From the NCBI RefSeq assembly GCF_964199755.1, contig NC_133899.1, forward strand, positions 186,001 through 250,000: a stretch of 64,000 nt of DNA, given 5' to 3'. Shown piece after piece: positions 57,191 to 64,000 of this stretch (position 1 is its first letter; each line of letters starts with the position of its first letter). Below the pieces are notes generated by a model, which saw nothing but the letters and a program-made list of their open reading frames with translations, had not been told where the DNA came from and searched no databases. This DNA is from Larus michahellis (Eukaryota; Chordata; Aves; Charadriiformes; Laridae). The translations under genes and the position numbers were made by a program.

Positions 57191-57520
57191 CGCCAGCCGG
57201 ACGGCGAGACCCCGGGCAGCGGCGGCGGCGGCCCCGCCTCCGCACAGGCCCCGCCCCGGAAGCGCGAAGGCTTCCGCCGCCCGAGGGCCCGCCCGGCTCC
57301 GGTGCCGCGGGCCGGGGCTGTGCAGTGAGGGCCGCGCTCTCGGCGGCTGGGGAAAGAAGCAAAAGCTCAACCCGCTACTCTAAAACCATCACACCGTTTC
57401 CTTCACTCACCTCCGCAGCGGCTGTCACCGCCAGCAGTGTCCGAGCACCCCCTTCCTCCCGGCGCTGGGCAGCTCCAGCACGTTACCGCGGGCGGCCGCA
57501 ACTTAGGGTCTGCTAATAGC
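56560..57520 (-). promoter_or_regulatory. PHLPP2: CpG island and promoter of PHLPP2
   Basis: Dense CpG and high G+C span exon 2, the 349-bp first intron, exon 1 and upstream sequence. No TATA box is seen. A GC box CCCCGCCCC (57249-57257) directly abuts an ETS-type CCGGAAGC (57256-57263), 60-75 bp upstream of the start codon. The transcription start is inferred to lie between about 57200 and 57400. Confidence 0.75.
57062..57190 (-). CDS. PHLPP2: PHLPP2 first coding exon, residues 1-43
   Basis: Begins ATGGGGG (57188-57190) after GGCG and encodes [10 protein letters not shown] through RGGIRVLK in exactly 43 codons. It ends AAG before a GTGAGGAGG donor. An in-frame TAG at 57380-57382 lies upstream with no other ATG between. 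This exon is needed because the following exon has no ATG at the conserved start position. Confidence 0.8.
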
Positions 57521-58880
57521 GATCATCACGGTGCAGTTTACCAGAATTAGAGCGTTAATCCAAGCTATCTACTACAGGATCAAGCACATTAAAACAACAA
57601 GAGTCTCCCGCCTTCCCTATAATCCCCAATGGTTCCAAACCTTAACGCACTTCAGCCCGTCATCATCACGTCTTGCTACTCTCATTCCTGGCCTTATTTC
57701 AGAGTTAAGTCCAGACATGCTTTACAAATTCTCACCATTGGTATTATTACTGCGCCAAAACACTTTCAGCTCTATCACATGTTTCCCTTAAACATTTCCC
57801 GCCTTCCTCCGGGTCTGTTGGAGCATTTTGCTGCACAGATTGTGGATCTGCTGCAGGCACACGTGCCATGCGCAGCCCTCCCCACGCTCCAGCCCCACAC
57901 ACAGGAGAAACCCCGAGGAAAAGCTTCCACGGGTCTGTCCCACTCCAGAGCCAGGGCCTAAGATGACCAACCCCTCGCTGCCACACAAACTGGCAGTTTC
58001 CAACGCCATCTCTGAACTCTCCAGTATTTGGAGGGCTCTCCTATTTAAAAAAAACCTAAGGAACAACAGACAACCCATCTTATCAGCTAGGCTGAAAGTG
58101 CTCCCCAGCACTTTGTATGAATTTATGTCATTAACACAAGGCAGTCACAGGAAAGGCCACCTAGTTCTTAACGCTTCCAGATTATACACACAAGATGAGA
58201 AGACATAAAAAAAACAAACTGAGTTTCCATTGGGTTTTCCCTACAGAACAGCAGATAACAATGCATTTCTAGCTACAGCTTTGTAGTTCTGCAACTACTT
58301 TGCCTCAGGAGAATTTCCATAAAGGAAAGACACGTGGCAATACTGAGGAGATTGTGCTTTGCAGAGAGAAGTGCAATTATGTGTCAGGAAACACATGAAA
58401 AGTTATCTAATAAAATGTTACTCTGACTAGAAAACACAAGGAAGAACCTTACAAGCAGGAGGCACATGTGCTGCTTTATTGGACAATGAAATGACAACAA
58501 TCCTGGTCTCAGAGGCACATGGAATATGAAAGGGGGCTTTTTAATCAGCAAGGGAATCATAACCAACTCCCAGGGCAGGCTGCAAACACCAGGGAAAATA
58601 ATTCCTAGTGTTCAGATCTCATCACACCTTTCCAGCACCTGGACAAGTATTGCTGCGAGTAGCTGACAACTTCTCTTTCAGGGCTACGTTTCACTTGAAC
58701 TGTTTAAATATTTGGTAATTGTCTGCTCATTTTACTCTCCAAAATTTCCTGGAAAGGTTTTCAAATTCTACCCTTATTGATTATTTCACATCATCTGACC
58801 TTGTCATGGCCAGACATGAAGAATCAGTAAGACCTATCCCACTGTACTTGCAAAAAGCAACAAGGCACCGTTTTAAATCA
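57521..58880. other. Intergenic region between the PHLPP2 promoter and the AP1G1 3' end
   Basis: No gene recognised. G+C falls sharply after 57520. A minus-strand AATAAA at 58475-58480 could serve a longest AP1G1 transcript. Confidence 0.5.
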
Positions 58881-58896
58881 TTGAATATTGACTCAT

Positions 58897-58902
58897 TTTA
58901 TT
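58897..58902 (-). terminator. AP1G1: Candidate distal polyadenylation signal of AP1G1
   Basis: AATAAA on the minus strand in the context GACTAATAAAATGAGTC, 3.9 kb past the AP1G1 stop. It fits the several-kilobase 3' UTR of mammalian AP1G1 as I recall it. A second signal lies at 59012-59017. Confidence 0.4.
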
Positions 58903-59097
58903 AGTCACTTCATAATTTTTCAACCAAAAGACAATACACACAGCAGAAGTCTAATGCATCCCATGTAAATGTTTACATCCGTTATGCTCCTCACTCACCT
59001 AAGACTCAGCATTTATTTAAATTTTTCACATCTCAAAAATAGGTCTGCAGAAGTTTGAATGCCACCAGGCTCCCTGCTCAAATGGCGTGTTTTTACT

Positions 59098-59178
59098 TTA
59101 AATTTGGTTGGGTTTGTTGGGGTTTTGTTTTGGGTTTAGGGTTTTTTTTTTTGTTTGGGGTGGTTGGTTTTTTTTACT
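59098..59178 (+). repeat. G/T low-complexity tract (A/C-rich in AP1G1 RNA)
   Basis: About 80 bases made almost only of G and T on the plus strand, including TTGGGTTTGTTGGGG and GGGTTTAGGG. It lies inside the presumed AP1G1 3' UTR, where the transcript strand is A/C-rich. Confidence 0.8.
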
Positions 59179-61634
59179 GTACTGTCAAAGAGGTGGGATG
59201 GGGCTCTATGTAAAATGTTACATCAGGAAAGAAAAAGGAATATAAAGGAACAGAGTGAAAGTTCAGAGGGAAGCAGTCCAGTAGCTCCTTCCCACACAGC
59301 CCCCAAGTAGAAAATGAACACATAGAAAGCGCACCAGCAGATCTAAAAAAAAGCCATCTTTGCTGCTCCATCTTGCAGCTAGTACCAGCCTCAGGGAAGG
59401 CACTAAATGGCCTTTCCCAGCTGTTTCAGCATCTTCTGAGTTATATATCAAAGGTAGGTGGCAGTCCCCAGGCGGCAGTCCCCTCACTGCTATTGCTTCA
59501 AAAGGTTGTTCAAGGCCTTATTTTGTCCCATCAAAACGTGGACAAAGTCGTATCTTAGGATCTTCCCATGTCTTCTTCCCCCTTCAGGCCCATTACGGCC
59601 ACTATTCTTTCTGTCATTTTTTTGACTCTAAATACATTCACTTGAAAAAAACCAGACATCCAATCTCTCTCCGCTCCAAAGTCTCCAACGCAAATATTAC
59701 TAAGATCTTGCTCCCTTATATTCCCCTTACACTGAAGCAAAGAAAAAGTTGACCAGACCTGTAAAGACTGTTGCATTCAACTGGTGGAAGTAAGACTCAC
59801 CCTATCCTCAGAATGCCTCAGAGGTGGACATGAGAGTACTCTCCAGTGAGAAAACAAAGCAGCAGCACAGAGCTCAAGAGATGTACTTAGGGGTCAAGGA
59901 GCAAGCAATGGCATCCAGTGTTGCAGATATGGGAATGTGTGAAACCTGGCCTTCCTTCTGGCTCAACGTTGGTACCCCATCCCTTAGCAAGGAGAAGGGA
60001 AAAGAGCTCCATGGACAACAGGAATGTTCGGCTGCTACGAAGGAGTACTTCATAGCCAAATGATGGCTTCAAGCAAAACACATTTCAGGTATGTGCACCG
60101 CCTCCTTCAGCTCAACTCAGCAACACATGACAAAGCACCTGTTTCCCAAAACACAAATGCTCTGTGCTAGGGCGGCTGAAGGACCCAAGAACACAGTAGG
60201 AAATCACCCTACAAGCTTACCAGAGATCAACAACAAAACCCAGCTGCTCTAGGGGACAGAAAACAAGTGCAACAAGAGGGACAAGATAAACTGTTCACAA
60301 TTATGCTGCCACAAACCGGACAGGTGACAGACCCTTTACTTCTTTCTCCGCATCTAGACTCCTGCACCAGTGCTCTTTCTCAGCAAAACTAAATGGAGAT
60401 CAAGGTGTGCCAGCTTTCAGTACAAGCGACCATGTACAATTCTGTGAAGAGAATGGGAGAGTTTATGGGGCGTTCAGGAACTAAGGCAAAGACTTTCCAT
60501 TAGCTTCGTATCTGGGACACCCTCAGACTGCACTGGAGTCTGGATCTAACATGCTCAGACTTCAGCACTAAGAAGTTTGAGCCCGTGGGGTGGTGAGCAG
60601 TCACAACTGCAGTGAGAGCAACAAAGGTAAACGCTCAGCACCTACAAAGAGACTTTGATTTGGCCATTTTCTGCATGACTGCCTGCTTCACGATGCTTCT
60701 AGCTGAAGCACAGTATCTATCTCACCGCCGATACCCAAGGCATGACCCTGCCACAACCCAGAATTACCTTTAAGAAAATCATACATCGTTCTAGATTTTA
60801 TAACCCCATGCCGATGCCAATTCCAGTAGAATAATAAAGCTCTTTGCTAATCCAGAGGCCCAAACCTGTTTAATCAATAAGGCAGAAAAAACGCCCTTCA
60901 AGAGAAGCTAAACTTACGCCGCTACACAGACCAGCACTTAAGCCAGTGACAGTCAGTCTTACGTTATGTTACTTAATGCAGTTAAAACCAAAGCATACTG
61001 AAAAACCTTCAGTGGCCTCCTGCTCTCGATTCAAGGGCAGAACAGGTCTTCCATGTTCCCTAAGTACACTGTGCACCACTCTTGCAGTGTTTTTGGCAAG
61101 GGCTGGAGCCTAGTGTTAGCACTTTTGCAGATGCAAAAAGCTGTGTCTGAGCTTGCCATCAGAGCACCGAACAACCACTGTCTGGAAAGCCCTGTAACAG
61201 AAATAAAGCAGACGTGCCATCTGTTTCTTTTGAGAAAGCACTGGGTTGGAAGCTGAAGTACCTTCAGCTTACCAGCACACTCATGGATGAAGATCTAAGA
61301 TATATCCTCCCCTCTGCCTTCCTGAAAAGTACTGAACATCTGTGCTTTATGTCTTACACATTGCTTCCATGAGAATTCATGGAACTCTACTACCTCAACA
61401 ACAGTCCACTCCAGGAAGCGTAACTGAACACAGCTTTCTGTAAGCTTAGAAAAGTACTGGACCTCACATCTTTGCATCTAAATACTCAAACAGCTGGCTT
61501 CCATTAAAAAAACCAGTTTAGTTACTTAGTTCAGTCTGAAACTGAACTAGATTTCTCTGAAGGGGAGCAAGGAGCGAACTACAAGGACCAATTAAGTAAC
61601 AAAATGGGAAAAGGTCTCTTTAAACCGCATGGTC

Positions 61635-61640
61635 TTTATT
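61635..61640 (-). terminator. AP1G1: Candidate proximal polyadenylation signal of AP1G1
   Basis: AATAAA on the minus strand (GAAATAAAGACC), 1.1 kb past the AP1G1 stop codon. It could give a short 3' UTR form. Confidence 0.4.
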
Positions 61641-62764
61641 TCAGTGCCAATATTACAGATACAACACAAATATCCCAGTCAGAAGTAACTCAAATGGAAT
61701 CCTGGGGGTCTACAACAGGCTCTGGAAATTAAATTGGGGAGAAGGTCTGGAATAACTGGGAGGAGCAACTTTGCAGCATAGTCTCTGATGAGTCTCCCAG
61801 CAGGAACAGAGCCCTCAAAGACTGATCTACAAAATTGAATATGTCTTTTCTACCCATAAACCACAACTAATGGGTTAAAAGGCTTTGAAACCGTCTGTGG
61901 TAGAAAGCCGGCTCTCCTTGGATCTCTACATCTCTCATACATCACCACACTTTCTGGGGAAGGTACAGAAGACTGCCTGTGAATCTGCATGGCTGTAAGC
62001 TATTGATGGAAAGAAAGAAAATTCAAGTGTAAGGTCTTCATTTCCAAGTACAGCACCAAAGCAATTTTATCAGCTCCCACCGGCACCCCTTTTCCTGCAC
62101 TGTCCCAGGTTCGCAGATGAACTCCCAAGGCCCAACTTGCTCTTGGTATGTATCGCATAACTAAGAGGTGGGTGTATACAATAATGCACTGAATAGGCTC
62201 ATAAGAAGCCTCCAGCCCCTTCAGACATAGGGGATACAAGAAGAAAGAAGCAGGGCAGCCTGACATTCCCCAGGTCCCCAGTCTGAGCCCCATATGAAAG
62301 TGCCTGAAGGAATCCAGCTAGTAATGAATGACAACACACCTTGCCCACCCCAAGGAAAAAAAGACAGCAGAAAGAAGGGGCAGCTGTTCACTTGCTGCAG
62401 AGAGAAGAAAAGTTTCCCTGCTAGAAATTCCAGACTTCTCTTCCAACCAGGCTGTGTTTCTTTGCTGGGGGGGAGGGGGAGGAAGGGAGGGGAGAAGGGA
62501 ATGTTGCTTCTGGCTGTGAATGCATGTGTGAGGGAGTGCACAGTAGCCTCCACAAGCCGCCAGCCTCATCAGCGGAGGAGAGGAGATTAGTCTTAACAGA
62601 TATGCTTCAAAGTCAGCAATCACTTCAGGAAAATTCCTCCTCATCAGCAGGTCTCATCTGTTCCCCATGCCCATGGTGCAGTTTGGGGGATTGCCAAGGA
62701 TCACAACCTTCTTCCCAGAGTTCTTTTGATTGGGTGGGGTGAGATTAAGAATGGTGCCAGAGCC

Positions 62765-62866
<102 letters not shown>

Positions 62867-64000
62867 CTAGAAGAGAGAAGGGGAAAAAAAAGAAAACACA
62901 AACACAAAACAAATTCAGGTCTTCGTTAAAAGGTCAGCGAATCCCCCCCCACATCCCAGCTCCCCTCCCTTACCCCATGAATACAAAACATGGACCTTTC
63001 CTCACCACAAGAGCTTGCTGGAAGGATGTGCAGGGCAAGCTATGATACTGCAGATAAACGCTTAATCTCGTAGGATGGTGATTGATCACTGTAGTTCTCA
63101 GATCAGGTACAAGCTCTCAGAAAAGCTAAAGCACAGCTTCTACCCACATCTCTCTCTGTGCTGGCCCTGCTCTCACAAGCATTGCAGTCCTTAAATACAA
63201 AAATAACTGCCTTAAAATCCCAGTTAACAATGGAAGAAAGCAGGAGGCAGATCTGGATTCTGCTACTCTGCACTTAGGCTCGCAGGGAGAGGTGTCATTT
63301 CCCATGCCAGCTGTTCACTCAAAGCAGCGATCTTGAAACTTCAAGTACTGCCTAGCTCAGTAGCACTGTGAAGGAAATGACCTAAGAACGACTAGAAAAA
63401 GAGTCTTTAAGAACATTTCCTCCTGCTGTGAGTAAACGATGAAATAGCTCAGAAGTTGTTTTACACTCTGTCATTTGGCTGTCATCCAGATACTAGGTGG
63501 CCCTTAATAATAGCTAGAGCATAGCATGCTCCAGCCAGGTTCCCTATTCTCCTCACTCTCAAAAACACTTGTTTCCCAAGAACCTTAAGAGGAAAAGCAA
63601 GAAGTTATCTATTTCTGGCTCTTTTCCCCATACCTACAGGGAAATATGCAAAAAGGATAGCAGATGGAGGAAAGGAAGACAACGACTGCTCCAACCAGCC
63701 TCAGGATAAAGAAGCTATGCTTTATCACTAATAAATCAATATAATCAGTGTCAGTTTTTGTTATATTTGGTGTTGTTTTGGAAAACTGGCCATCAGTTTC
63801 AATCCAGCATAATGACAGTCCACGTCCAGGTGAACACACTTTTTTATGACACTGACAAGACAAACAGCTACCTCCTAAATAGCAAGGCTGTTCCAAGGTC
63901 GCCTCCCTCAGAGTATTCCAGGTAGCTACACTATCTCATGGACAGGGCTCTTGCAAAGCTGTACTTTCAGGCAGTAGCAATCTAAAGGACAGTAAGAGAT
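62867..64000 (-). other. AP1G1: AP1G1 intron, reaching the window edge
   Basis: No AP1G1 ear-domain exon or other coding sequence was recognised on either strand. A minus-strand open frame at 63609-63896 has no family resemblance and is not flanked by matching splice phases. Confidence 0.6.

Larger units (their letters stand above)
58881..62764 (-). other. AP1G1: Probable AP1G1 3' untranslated region
   Basis: Sequence from the AP1G1 stop to the candidate distal polyA signal, without any recognisable gene. A purine-rich G tract (62466-62500 plus strand) reads as a pyrimidine tract in the transcript. Its extent is inferred from polyA hexamers. Confidence 0.45.

Noticed and set aside
56482-57516. 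344-codon plus-strand open frame across the PHLPP2 promoter
   Set aside because: It is antisense to PHLPP2 exons 1-2 inside a CpG island, where stops are rare. Its Pro/Ala/Arg composition is that of unconstrained G+C-rich DNA and it resembles no family.
63609-63896. 95-codon minus-strand frame with a hydrophobic stretch in the AP1G1 intron
   Set aside because: It does not resemble the gamma-ear domain and lacks matching splice phases.

Overview
This window is vertebrate nuclear DNA, almost certainly avian. It has spliced genes with GT/AG introns, CpG-island promoters, and interspersed repeats that are all CR1-type LINE fragments. No SINEs, viral elements or bacterial-style operons were recognised. 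The genes match TAT, MARVELD3, PHLPP2 and AP1G1 in the order and orientations I recall for human 16q22.2 (minus, plus, minus, minus). A galliform such as chicken is plausible, but species and chromosome cannot be fixed from the sequence alone.

Layout. 1-3114: no recognisable gene; it holds a two-copy tandem duplication (2408-2702). 3115-10933: TAT on the minus strand, 11 coding exons giving an intact 454-residue tyrosine aminotransferase. 10934-19265: upstream flank of TAT with old CR1 debris and liver-type motifs; the expected noncoding first exon of TAT was not placed. 19900-20830: CpG island and start of MARVELD3 (plus strand, 3 coding exons, 256 residues, unusually short N-terminus). About 21930-22930: gap between the converging 3' ends of MARVELD3 and PHLPP2. 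About 22930-57520: PHLPP2 on the minus strand, 19 coding exons giving an intact 1346-residue PH/LRR/PP2C phosphatase. 57520-58890: intergenic. About 58890-64000: 3' end of AP1G1 on the minus strand (long 3' UTR and last coding exon); the rest of that gene lies beyond the window.

The genes do not form an operon. TAT is a hepatic amino-acid catabolic enzyme. MARVELD3 is a tight-junction tetraspan protein. PHLPP2 dephosphorylates AKT/PKC-family kinases. AP1G1 is the gamma subunit of the AP-1 clathrin adaptor. Every splice junction used was read from the sequence, and the summed exon lengths keep frame in all three complete genes (1365, 771 and 4041 nt including stop).

No wholly new biological system was found. 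The most notable points are these: the PHLPP2 codon matching the mammalian initiator Met is GTG here, so translation must begin in an upstream GC-rich exon that adds 45 residues; the MARVELD3 N-terminal region is strongly shortened; and there is a duplicated palindromic block downstream of TAT.
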